Below, one piece after another: positions 25,065 to 32,996 of a DNA stretch of 40,824 nucleotides. The notes under the pieces were generated by a model. It saw nothing but the letters and a program-made list of their open reading frames with translations. It was not told where the DNA came from and made no database searches. The position numbers and the translations under genes are program-made. Origin of the DNA: Natronolimnohabitans innermongolicus JCM 12255 (GTDB taxonomy: Archaea > Halobacteriota > Halobacteria > Halobacteriales > Natrialbaceae); the NCBI RefSeq assembly GCF_000337215.1, contig NZ_AOHZ01000080.1:1-40824 (forward strand), written 5' to 3'. Positions within the stretch are counted from its first letter, which is position 1; every line of letters starts with the position of its first letter.

Positions 25065-25104
25065 GACCGCGACTCGAGCGACGGGAGGCCGTCGTTACCC
25101 TCAG

Positions 25105-26364
25105 TTACGGGTCCGTTTCCGTCGACGGCTGCAACGCAACTAGGTCATCGCCGTTGACGTATACCGTCTCGTTCGCCACGACGAGGTCGTCCGTTACGCT
25201 CATCGGAGTTCGGGTACGCCGCGACTCGAAGAGTAGTTCCTCGCCCTCGTCGGTTCCGAACGCTATGAGTTGGTCGTCCCGATCGTAACAGTACACGACA
25301 TCCTGAGTAACCGTGACCGATTCGATCCAGGCCCGTCCGATCGCGTCCCACCGTTCGTCTCCGGACGTCGCGTCGAATGCCGTCAGCAGATCGTCATCGA
25401 CGACGTAGACACGCTCGTCGTCTACAGCTTCAACGCTTCCGGACTCGACGTCTCGCCGCCAGATCGATGTTCCGTCCTCGAGGTCGACCGCGCACACGGA
25501 CTGCTGGTACTCGCTACTGTCTCGATTATACTGGCTAACGGACACGTATGCGGTCGTATCGCGAATGACCATCGAATTCAGGCCGTGGGAGTTTCGGTCT
25601 TCGTCGTCCGGAAGCCACTCATGCGTATCGACCCTCCACACGACGTCGCCAGCCGCGTCGTCGATTGCAACGAGGGCGTCGTCGGCGGCGACAACGATCG
25701 TTTCGTCGGTGCGTCGCACCAGCGAGACAGTCTGTGAGTACTCGTCTGGATACTGCCACCGCTGCTCTCCGGTCGCTGTTTCGTATGCGGTGAGGATCGT
25801 ATCATTCCGACCGAGTTGGCTGTCGAGAACGTAGATCGACTCCGGTGTCAGCACCGTTCGGTCAGGGTTCGTGATACCGATATCGGTCGTCTCGAGGCGT
25901 TCTCCCGTCTCCGAATCGAGGCGAAAGAGTCGGTCGTTCTCATTGAAAAACAGCAACTCACCGTCGACCAGTGCAAGCGGGGAATCGACATCGTACGACT
26001 CCTCCCATAGCACCTCCCCGTCAGAATCGATCGCTGCGAGCCTGTTACCGGCCCGGTACGCTGTTCCATCGGCAACTACCAGTGCGGTGTGGGTTGGTGC
26101 CCAACCTCTCTCGTACTTCCAGTCGGTGACCAGTTCACTGCCATGATTTGTCTCGTACGACGCGTAGCGTGAGGAACCAAGATCATGACCCGGAAACAAC
26201 CAGTCGCCGCTCGATTCGTCTCCCTCGTCGGTTTCCGACGTCGACTCGCCGTTTTCGGTCTCGTTTCCGTTTCCATTTTCGTTTCCATCCGATTCTCCGT
26301 CTCCGAGACAGCCCGCGAGTGCGACGGCGGACGCACTCGCTGCCAGGTATCGTCGTCGGTTCAT
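25105..26364 (-). CDS. PQQ-like beta-propeller lipoprotein
   Basis: A 419-residue protein. The start MNRRRYLAASASAVALAGCLGD has a twin-Arg and a lipobox (Ala-Gly-Cys19), so Tat export and a lipid anchor are likely. An Asn/Glu/Ser-rich spacer follows, then repeated propeller blades, each with a Trp-docking-like motif (AIDSDGEVLWEESY, AYETATGEQRWQYP, AIDDAAGDVVWRVD, AVDLEDGTSIWRRD, AFDATSGDERWDAI). Such proteins in haloarchaea bind quinones or act as scaffolds; without a dehydrogenase domain no reaction can be named. Base composition is slightly less GC-rich than its neighbours. A GTATAACC box lies about 25-30 nt before the ATG on the minus strand. Confidence 0.88.
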   Translation of the reverse strand: MNRRRYLAASASAVALAGCLGDGESDGNENGNGNETENGESTSETDEGDESSGDWLFPGHDLGSSRYASYETNHGSELVTDWKYERGWAPTHTALVVADGTAYRAGNRLAAIDSDGEVLWEESYDVDSPLALVDGELLFFNENDRLFRLDSETGERLETTDIGITNPDRTVLTPESIYVLDSQLGRNDTILTAYETATGEQRWQYPDEYSQTVSLVRRTDETIVVAADDALVAIDDAAGDVVWRVDTHEWLPDDEDRNSHGLNSMVIRDTTAYVSVSQYNRDSSEYQQSVCAVDLEDGTSIWRRDVESGSVEAVDDERVYVVDDDLLTAFDATSGDERWDAIGRAWIESVTVTQDVVYCYDRDDQLIAFGTDEGEELLFESRRTRTPMSVTDDLVVANETVYVNGDDLVALQPSTETDP

Positions 26365-26498
26365 AGACGAATGCAGCGACTATCTGGTTATACGTGTTGT
26401 TATATTTCGATAATATCCATAGTTAAACACATTCATCAATTCAATTAGCACGCAATATCTATCTGTTCGGACGTAAGCGATGTTCGCTCGCCCGTGAG

Positions 26499-27260
26499 CT
26501 ATCCGAGCGTCGACTCGAGGTCGTCGCTGGCCTCGAGCAGCTGGATCAGGACGTCGGCGAACAGCGAGCCGGAGCTCCAGATCGCGGTTTCGCTCCCGTC
26601 GTTGTCGACGACGCTCAACAGGAGGCTGTCGTCGTCGACGACCGCGATCCGACCCGAGCGGTCGTCGTCCTTGTGGCGGGCCGGCGGCGTCTGGGTGACG
26701 ACGCCATCGATGTCTTCGAACGACTCTCGAACGGCCTCCGTTCGGCTGATGATGAGGACGCCAACGCCGGCTGCGGCCCGTTCGCGAATCGTCTCCTCGA
26801 TCGCATCGGTGACGAACTCCGGCAGTCGTGTCCCGAAGATGATCCGATCGTCGGCCTGCGAGAGGAGATCAACTACGCGGTTGTCGATCCGCTCGCGGCT
26901 TCGGACGGTCCAGATGTCTTCCTGGGTCTCCTCGGTCGTCGGCTCTTCTTTGACCGAGTCGACGTAGTCGAACGCGCGTTCCTGTTCGCGTTCGAATCGA
27001 TTCCGGAGCGTCTCTTGTGCCTCGTCGAGGCTGACCGGTCGATACCGGATCGGACTCGACTGCTGGACCTCGAGTAGCCCGCGGTCCTCCAAGCTCTCGG
27101 CGACGCTGTAGACCTGCGAGCGGGGCACGTCGGTGACGTTGGCGACGTCGCGTGCGGTTCCGGATCCCAGACGATGTAAGGCGATGAATACTTTGGCCTC
27201 GTAGCTGGTCAATCCGAGTCGCTCGAACGCGTCGACGGCCTCGCTCTCGTCTACTGTCAC
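26499..27260 (-). CDS. TrmB family transcriptional regulator
   Basis: A 253-residue DNA-binding regulator. The N-terminal winged helix has LGLTSYEAKVFIALHRLGSG, VTDVPRSQVYSVAESLEDRG and PIRYRPV, the TrmB order. The C-terminal half (IIFGTRLPEFVTDAIEETIR, IAVVDDDSLLLSV) is the effector or PLD-like domain. It starts with GTG, overlapping the stop of the MMPL exporter gene as GTGA (27257-27260), with GGAGGG a few bases earlier as a likely Shine-Dalgarno. It is therefore the second gene of an exporter-regulator operon and may regulate that operon; ligand unknown. Confidence 0.9.
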   Translation of the reverse strand: MTVDESEAVDAFERLGLTSYEAKVFIALHRLGSGTARDVANVTDVPRSQVYSVAESLEDRGLLEVQQSSPIRYRPVSLDEAQETLRNRFEREQERAFDYVDSVKEEPTTEETQEDIWTVRSRERIDNRVVDLLSQADDRIIFGTRLPEFVTDAIEETIRERAAAGVGVLIISRTEAVRESFEDIDGVVTQTPPARHKDDDRSGRIAVVDDDSLLLSVVDNDGSETAIWSSGSLFADVLIQLLEASDDLESTLG

Positions 27261-30200
27261 TCGTTCCCTCCGTCGGACTCTCTCTCGTCGCTGCCCATGT
27301 CCGTTTCGGTCGCGACACCGCCGTCAGCGGTCGGCGTTCCGGACGTCACGCCGGACGTGTCGAACGAGACGTCCGGTCCGAAGTACCGGGTCCAGAGGAT
27401 CAACAGCGTCGGCAAGACGACCACGCTCGCGAGGAACGAGTAGGTGATCGTCAGGCCGGTGATGATCCCGAACTGCTGGAGCGCCGGCAAGATCGCGAAG
27501 GCGAGCGTCCCGAAGCCGCCGACGGTCGTCGCCGCACTGCCGAGCAACGCGCCGCCGGTTCCGGTGACGGTCGTCCGCATCGCCGACCAGGCGTTGCCCT
27601 GTCGCTCTAACTCGAGTGAGTAGCGGGCGCTGACGTGGATGCTGTAGGCGACCCCGAGACCGATGGTGAGGCTCGTAATCATCCCCGTTAGCACGTTGAA
27701 CGGCATGTCGAGCAGGTACATCGTTCCCAGGATCCAGCTCACGGCGAAGGCGACCGGGAGCAGCGTCACCGTCCCGAGCGTCGCGCTGTTGCCGGTCAGC
27801 CAGTAGGCCGCCGTCAGGAAGGCGAAGACGGCCACGAGCGTGACCATCAGACTCGTGAGGACGGTATCGAGCAGGTCCTGTTCGACGATGTGGTTGACGA
27901 TCGGATCGCCGGTCGCGATGGCGTTCAGTTCGCCATCGCCGGCATCGAGGTTGCGCTCGTCACCGGTGCCGCTGGCGTCGATCAGGCCGGCGATCTCGCG
28001 CACTTCAGTGGTCGTGTCGTCGAACTCGGCGCCGCCCTGAATGCCGACGGTCAGGAGTATCGCCTCGTACTCGCCGTCGTCGGTGCGGTCGATGACGGCG
28101 CTTGCACCCTGTTCGTTCGCTTCGAACAGTTCGTCGTACAATTGCTGTATGTTCTGAGTTGGAACGCCGTCGTCGTTCAGCGACGCCTGGTAGGTCTCGT
28201 TGAACGATTCGTTTTCGGCTGCAGTCTCTTCCATCACCGAGAGCGGCCCTTCGACGTCCGCCTCGCCGTTTGGCAGCGTGTAGACGACGTCCTTCTCGGC
28301 GGCCTCGTCTTGCGCGTCCGAGAGCTGTTGTAACGTACTGTCGTCTGTTATATCTCCCTCGACTAAGATCTGCGTCTGCGTGTCTTCCCGCTGGAAGTTC
28401 TCGTTAACGAACTCGAGGTTATCGGCTGCTTGATACTCGCCGGGAGCCATGCCGCCGGGGAGGTATTCCGTCCAGGCCGGCGGGCTCTCCGCGAGGAAGT
28501 CCTCCTCCTCGAAGCTGGTGTCGACTTGCGTCGCCCCGTAGACGCCGCCCGCGGTCAGCAACAACGCGGCGACGATGATCACGAGCGGGATGCGACGCGC
28601 CGCGGTCGAGCCGACCGTGAGGAGACTGGTGAACCGCCCTTCGCCGGTCCCGAACGCTCGCTTGCGGCGGCTCCAGCCGCGGGACTCGAGGACGGAGTCG
28701 ATCTCGATCTTGAGCGCGGGGATCAGGCCGCCGAAGATGATCAGCGCGGCGATAATCCCGACGGAGCTGACGACGCCGAACTCCCGGATCGGACCGATGG
28801 GGCTGACGAGATTCGAGAGGAATCCGATGGCGGTCGTCGCCGTCACCCAGACGAGGGCGACGCCGACGCCGGCCAGCGCGATCGACATCGAACCGCGAAC
28901 CGTGCTGGTGACGCCATCGGCTTCGCGTTGCTCGCGATGGCGCATGAAAACGTGGATCGCGTAGTCGATCGAGAGCCCGATCAACAGGACGGGCACCGCG
29001 ATCATCATCTGATTGAACGCGATCCCGGCCCACCCCATGAAGCCGAACGTCCAGATCAACACGCCGATGATCCCGACGACGCCGAGCGCGATGTCGAGCG
29101 GATCGCGGTAGGCGACCGAGAGGGCGATGACGACGAACAACAGCGCCAGCGGTCCGACGATCGCGAGGCTGTCGTCCATCGAGTTCTCGATCTCCTCGGT
29201 GATGACGCCGATACCGAAGAGTACGTACTCCTGGCCGTCGTCTTGCGCGTTCGCGATGTCGCGGAGATCGAGCTGGCTCTCGAGGGTGTCGTCGAGCTCG
29301 CCACCCATCATGTCCTCGCCGTCCATCTGCTGGGTGACCATCGTCATCCGCGTCTCGGCCTCGGTCGAGCCCGGCTCGTAATCTGATGGCATGAAGTTCA
29401 GCGCCGGCGCGTCGCCGTTTTCACCCTCGGTCAGGGTGTCGGTCAGCACCTCCTCGAACTCGTCGTCGCCGAGTGCCTCGAGGGTCTCGATCTGCTCGTC
29501 GAGCGAGGGCTGGTCATCTCCCTCCTCGAGTTCCGTCTGTTGTTCCTCGAGGGCTTCCTGATCTGCTTCGAGTACCTGCTGGTCGTCCTCGAGTTCCTCC
29601 TCGCGTTCCTCGAGTTCGGCAGCGTCTTCCTCGAGTTGCGTAAACTCGGCTTCGAAGATACCGACGGTCGCGCCCTCGGAAACCTGTTCGAGCTCCTCGG
29701 AGAGGGCCTGATACTCGTCGTCAGCTTCGGGGTCGTCGAGTTCCTCCTCGAGTGCGGCGAGTTGAGCGTCGATTTCGAGCGCCTGTCCGACCAGTTCGCC
29801 GTACTCCGCAGCCTGCTCGTCGTCGAGTTCGGCGGCGGCAGCGGTCTCTTCGATCGTGGCGTCGATCTCCGCTTCGGTGGCCCCCTGTCGCTGCAGGGCG
29901 AGGCTCTCATCGAGTCCCTCTTCTAGGGTTGCAGTTCTGGTCTCGAGTTCTTCCTCGCGTTGTTCGAGTTCGGCGCCGTCTTCCTCGAGTTCCGCACCGC
30001 GTTGTTCGATCTCCGCACCGCGTTCTTCGAGCTCGGCACCCTGGGCTTCGAGGTCCGCGACCTGTTCGTTCGTGACCGCCGTGATCGCGACGATGTTCTC
30101 GACGCCGGTGATCGCGTCGTCCTCGACGAGCGTACTGTTGACCGACTCGTTAGCGCGTATCTCCTGTTGGAGCTCGAGCGAGTTGAGCAGCGACTCCTGT

Positions 30201-30457
30201 GTCAGGACGTTCTCGTCTTCACCCCTGACTATCAGCTGTACCGACGTGGTATTCTCGTCGTCGTCGACGACGAACCGCTCGTCGATGTCCTCGAGCGCCT
30301 CTGCGGCGTCAGAATCGGTCTCGAACTGATCGAGCGACGAGTCGTCGTCGAGCATCGGCATCCCTGCTCCGGCGAGTGCGGTCAGCAAAAGCAAGGAGAC
30401 GATGACGACGCGCGAGTGGTTGGCTACTGCACCAGCAATGCGAGTTGGGAGACTCAT
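27257..30457 (-). CDS. RND/MMPL family exporter with coiled-coil insertion
   Basis: A 1,066-residue membrane protein in two halves, each with one helix, a large external loop, then a bundle of helices. The membrane bundles include MMPL signatures such as GLSIDYAIHVFMRHREQRE and GLGVAYSIHVSARYSLELER; the Asp in GLSIDY (first half) may carry protons, while the second half has Ala. The first external loop is unusual: residues about 131-340 are coiled coil, including heptads GAELEER-GAEIEQR-GAELEED-GAELEQR. It begins with ATG at 30457; a TTG codon just before it is not used, since a strong Shine-Dalgarno is spaced for the ATG. Cargo is unknown (lipid, drug or hydrophobe by family). It is followed by a coupled TrmB gene. 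Confidence 0.92.
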   Translation of the reverse strand: MSLPTRIAGAVANHSRVVIVSLLLLTALAGAGMPMLDDDSSLDQFETDSDAAEALEDIDERFVVDDDENTTSVQLIVRGEDENVLTQESLLNSLELQQEIRANESVNSTLVEDDAITGVENIVAITAVTNEQVADLEAQGAELEERGAEIEQRGAELEEDGAELEQREEELETRTATLEEGLDESLALQRQGATEAEIDATIEETAAAAELDDEQAAEYGELVGQALEIDAQLAALEEELDDPEADDEYQALSEELEQVSEGATVGIFEAEFTQLEEDAAELEEREEELEDDQQVLEADQEALEEQQTELEEGDDQPSLDEQIETLEALGDDEFEEVLTDTLTEGENGDAPALNFMPSDYEPGSTEAETRMTMVTQQMDGEDMMGGELDDTLESQLDLRDIANAQDDGQEYVLFGIGVITEEIENSMDDSLAIVGPLALLFVVIALSVAYRDPLDIALGVVGIIGVLIWTFGFMGWAGIAFNQMMIAVPVLLIGLSIDYAIHVFMRHREQREADGVTSTVRGSMSIALAGVGVALVWVTATTAIGFLSNLVSPIGPIREFGVVSSVGIIAALIIFGGLIPALKIEIDSVLESRGWSRRKRAFGTGEGRFTSLLTVGSTAARRIPLVIIVAALLLTAGGVYGATQVDTSFEEEDFLAESPPAWTEYLPGGMAPGEYQAADNLEFVNENFQREDTQTQILVEGDITDDSTLQQLSDAQDEAAEKDVVYTLPNGEADVEGPLSVMEETAAENESFNETYQASLNDDGVPTQNIQQLYDELFEANEQGASAVIDRTDDGEYEAILLTVGIQGGAEFDDTTTEVREIAGLIDASGTGDERNLDAGDGELNAIATGDPIVNHIVEQDLLDTVLTSLMVTLVAVFAFLTAAYWLTGNSATLGTVTLLPVAFAVSWILGTMYLLDMPFNVLTGMITSLTIGLGVAYSIHVSARYSLELERQGNAWSAMRTTVTGTGGALLGSAATTVGGFGTLAFAILPALQQFGIITGLTITYSFLASVVVLPTLLILWTRYFGPDVSFDTSGVTSGTPTADGGVATETDMGSDERESDGGNE

Positions 30458-30464
30458 CAACTCA

Positions 30465-30472
30465 CACCTCCT
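30465..30472 (-). promoter_or_regulatory. Strong Shine-Dalgarno before the MMPL exporter
   Basis: The minus strand reads AGGAGGTG, 7 nt before the ATG at 30457. With a TATA box 72-81 nt upstream, this mRNA has a real leader of about 45-50 nt, in contrast to the leaderless starts of most genes in the window. The SD fixes the start at the ATG. Confidence 0.75.
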
Positions 30473-30528
30473 AATTCAGCCGTCTGACTACTGGGGACCA
30501 TTCTGTTGTTACGATCCTACAAACTCGG

Positions 30529-30538
30529 AGTATATACT
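30529..30538 (-). promoter_or_regulatory. Palindromic TATA box of the MMPL-TrmB operon
   Basis: AGTATATACT, a perfect 10-bp palindrome, is the only strong TATA candidate upstream of the operon. Next to it lies TACTC/GAGTA-like sequence, similar to half-sites reported for Halobacterium TrmB, and 15 bp further out another palindrome, TATCA-TAT-TGATA (30553-30565). Together these suggest control by the operon's own regulator. Confidence 0.5.
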
Positions 30539-30565
30539 TGTTCGGATCGGCGTATCATATTGATA

Positions 30566-30749
30566 ATATTTCACATGACAATCGTAACGTCGCAGACAGT
30601 CTGGTTGCCGAATCGGACGGAAACGCGACTGCACGGAGACAAAGGCGTTCCCGCGGTTTCGGCGGAGGGCGTCGCCAGTACCGATGTCGTGGCGCATGGT
30701 CCTCCACCGAGCACGCGCGCCGCCCTCAAAAGCAGTCTCCGTCTCCGCT
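30566..30749. other. Intergenic region between MMPL promoter and 13-bp repeat
   Basis: Nothing recognised. Frames here are continuous with the tandem repeat and do not look like genes. Confidence 0.5.
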
Positions 30750-31027
30750 ACCGTCGTCCGTCACTGCTGTCACTGCCGTCACCGCCGTCCGTCACCGTCG
30801 TCCGTCACCGTCGTCCGTCACCGCCGTCCGTCACCGTCGTCCGTCACCGCCGTCCGTCACCGTCGTCCGTCACCGCCGTCCGTCACCGCCGTCCGTCACC
30901 GTCGTCCGTCACCGTCGTCCGTCACCGTCGTCCGTCACCGCCGTCCGTCACCGTCGTCCGTCACCGTCGTCCGTCACCGCCGTCCGTCACCGTCGTCCGT
31001 CACCGCCGTCCGTCACCGCCGTCGCCG
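30750..31027. repeat. 13-bp tandem repeat array, 18 perfect-length copies
   Basis: The unit is ACCGYCGTCCGTC, where only base 5 varies (C or T). Eighteen uninterrupted copies run from 30781 to 31014, with Y in the order C T T C T C T C C T T T C T T C T C. One more copy (30750-30762) and two 9-bp shortened units precede them, and a decayed copy ends at 31027, two bases before the stop codon of the MBL gene. Since 13 is not a multiple of 3, all plus frames stay open and give the same peptide pattern (SVTVVRHRRPSPP); on the minus strand every frame meets TGA. It is therefore not coding, but a 3'-flanking minisatellite. Confidence 0.95.
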
Positions 31028-31028
31028 C

Positions 31029-31763
31029 TCACTCGACCGAGACGGTTTTGAGATCCTCCGCGAGCCGTACGTCGCCGTCGTAGTGGCGCTCGATCGACTC
31101 GAGCATCTCGTCGTGGCGGCCGTCAGTGTGCGGGTAGAGGTGGGTGAGGTAGACCCGACCGATTTCGCGCCCGGCGAGTTCTCGACCGAGCGTTTCGGGG
31201 GTGGGATGGTTCGAGACGTCGACGTCGTCGGGGAACGAACAGTCGTGGGCCAGGATCGCCGACCCGTCGGCGAAGTTCGCCAGTCCGGCGAAGGCCTCGC
31301 TGTCGCCGCTGAACGTGAACAGATCGCCGAATCGGTAAGCCAGACACGGCAGCGAGTGGCGCGTCTCGTAGGCCGAAACGTCGAAGCCCGCCACGGAGAA
31401 CTCGCCGGGAACGACCTCCCGAACCTGTAACTCGAGTTTACCCTGCATGTACTCGTGGACAGACAGCAGGTCGTCGATCAGCGATTTCGTTCCCTGCGGC
31501 CCGACGATCTCGAGGTGTTCCTCGCCGGCGAGCCAGCGGGCCTTCATCAGCGGGAGCAGATCGGCGATGTGGTCCAGATGGTGGTGGGTCAACAGTACGG
31601 TCGAGACGTTCTCGTAGCCGACGCCGGACTGCTGGAGGCGGTGTAACACGCCAGAGCCGCAGTCGACGAGCAGCGTTCGTCCGTCTTCCTGGACGAGGAT
31701 TCCGGTCTGGAACCGTTCGCCGGTCGGCATCGCGCTGCCGCTTCCAAGGAACGTGATACGCAT
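31029..31763 (-). CDS. RNase Z-like MBL-fold hydrolase
   Basis: A 244-residue protein starting MRITFLGSGSAMPTGERFQTG. It has the motif His60-His-His62-Leu-Asp64-His65, then ADLLPLMKARW, HSLPCLAYRFGDLFTFSGDS, LAHDCSFPDDVDVSNHPTP and GRVYLTHLYPHTD, the ElaC/RNase Z-type arrangement. It lacks the long exosite arm of true tRNase Z, so it is better called an RNase Z-like phosphodiesterase or hydrolase of unknown substrate. The TATA-like CGCTTATCG on the minus strand (about 31785-31793) supports the ATG at 31763. The gene ends directly at the 13-bp repeat array. Confidence 0.88.
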   Translation of the reverse strand: MRITFLGSGSAMPTGERFQTGILVQEDGRTLLVDCGSGVLHRLQQSGVGYENVSTVLLTHHHLDHIADLLPLMKARWLAGEEHLEIVGPQGTKSLIDDLLSVHEYMQGKLELQVREVVPGEFSVAGFDVSAYETRHSLPCLAYRFGDLFTFSGDSEAFAGLANFADGSAILAHDCSFPDDVDVSNHPTPETLGRELAGREIGRVYLTHLYPHTDGRHDEMLESIERHYDGDVRLAEDLKTVSVE

Positions 31764-31866
31764 ACCGACGTCTCCAACGGCCCGTCCGATAAGCGTAGTC
31801 TTCTTCGACGACGGTGGCGGCCGAGGTTCGACCCGCCGCGTTCCCCGGCCGCGATCGCCGTTCGAT

Positions 31867-32781
31867 TCACGCCGACACGACGTCGGCACGGATCGTTCGA
31901 TCCGTCGACGTGAACAGGAACCGATCGTACGTCCCTTCGTACGCGTCCATTCGCGGTTCGTAGCTCGAGCCGGTCGTCTCGACGCCGACGGTGTGTCCGT
32001 CGTTGCTACCCGCGTATTCGTCGGCGGAGTCGTTCGGATCGTAGACGGCGAACGTGACGCCGGTGTCGTCGACGTCGTAGTCGTACGCGAGCACGTAGTG
32101 GCCCCTGAGAACGTCGTCGCCGGTGATCGTCAGTCCCGCGGATCCGTAGTCGTCGAGTGCGTCCCGGAGCTCGCGCTCCTGCGCCTGATAATCGATCCAT
32201 CCCGGACGCAGGAGCGGCCACCGGTTGAGCCACGAGTCGATCTCGGTGAACTGGCGCCGATGGAGGCGCTCGATGTCCTCCCGGACCGGTCTCGAGTCGC
32301 CGTCCTCGAGCGGTTCGTTCACGTGCTCGATCTCGCTCGCCGACTCGCGGTCGACCGGCATGGAATCGGGTTCCTCGAAGTACTGCTGGGCTGTCGCGGC
32401 CATGCCGTAGCAGTAGCCCTCGGTGCCGAACAGCCGCGTCGCGTTCCCGTAGAGTTCGTCTGCGATCGAGCGGACCCGCCGCTCGAGGCTGCCGGTCATC
32501 GAAATCCCCGACGCCATTCCCAGCGGGCCGTCCCAGTCGGACAGCAGCCGAGTTCGTAGTTCGCTTCGATCGACGAACTCGACGGGATCCGGGACGACGG
32601 GCGGCGTCGAGAAGTTGTCGAAGCCGAACCCGTCGGTTGCGGGAGCGAAGCCGGCTCTCCCGTCGCTTTCGGCGTCGGCCGTCGAGTCGAACCGACGCTT
32701 CCACGCCGTGATCGAGAGTCCGCCGACGAGCGCCGAAAGCGACGCGCCACACAGCAGTTGTCGTCGTGTGAGTCGTGACAT
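31867..32781 (-). CDS. Tat-exported protein with a papain-like Cys-His-Asp pattern
   Basis: A 304-residue protein starting MSRLTRRQLLCGASLSALVGG, a typical Tat signal (twin-Arg, then a hydrophobic stretch), possibly retained as an anchor. The mature part has Cys124 in GYCYGMAATAQQYF at the start of a helix, His228 in DDVLRGHYVLAYDY and Asp248 (with Asn250) in FAVYDPNDS. This order and the surrounding text (GxCxGMA, then GHxVLAY, then VYDPN) are those of papain-fold/C39-like peptidases and related transferases. No family name can be assigned by eye and activity is unproven. The ATG at 32781 is chosen because the in-frame upstream region lacks a signal. It is divergent from the Lhr gene. Confidence 0.8.
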   Translation of the reverse strand: MSRLTRRQLLCGASLSALVGGLSITAWKRRFDSTADAESDGRAGFAPATDGFGFDNFSTPPVVPDPVEFVDRSELRTRLLSDWDGPLGMASGISMTGSLERRVRSIADELYGNATRLFGTEGYCYGMAATAQQYFEEPDSMPVDRESASEIEHVNEPLEDGDSRPVREDIERLHRRQFTEIDSWLNRWPLLRPGWIDYQAQERELRDALDDYGSAGLTITGDDVLRGHYVLAYDYDVDDTGVTFAVYDPNDSADEYAGSNDGHTVGVETTGSSYEPRMDAYEGTYDRFLFTSTDRTIRADVVSA

Positions 32782-32996
32782 AGATTTCCGTAAGTCGCGC
32801 GGGGGCGGCTCGAACGGAGCAACCTGCCGCCGAGCCGTGCGTCGGTTCTGTTCGTCGCCGGTGATAGACATATACGGGGACCCTGCGAATGCTTGCGTTC
32901 CGGTGCCGTCGAACTCGATCGCTGACTCTCGGTCCGGCGTTCACTTTCGCCCCGGTGGGCAAACCCTCTTATCCGACGCCCCCCGAGTCGACCGCA

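Noticed and set aside
30750-31027. CRISPR array or a repeat-protein gene
   Set aside because: There are no spacers between units, and all three plus frames encode the same pattern because the period is 13 bp, so it is neither CRISPR nor a maintained reading frame.
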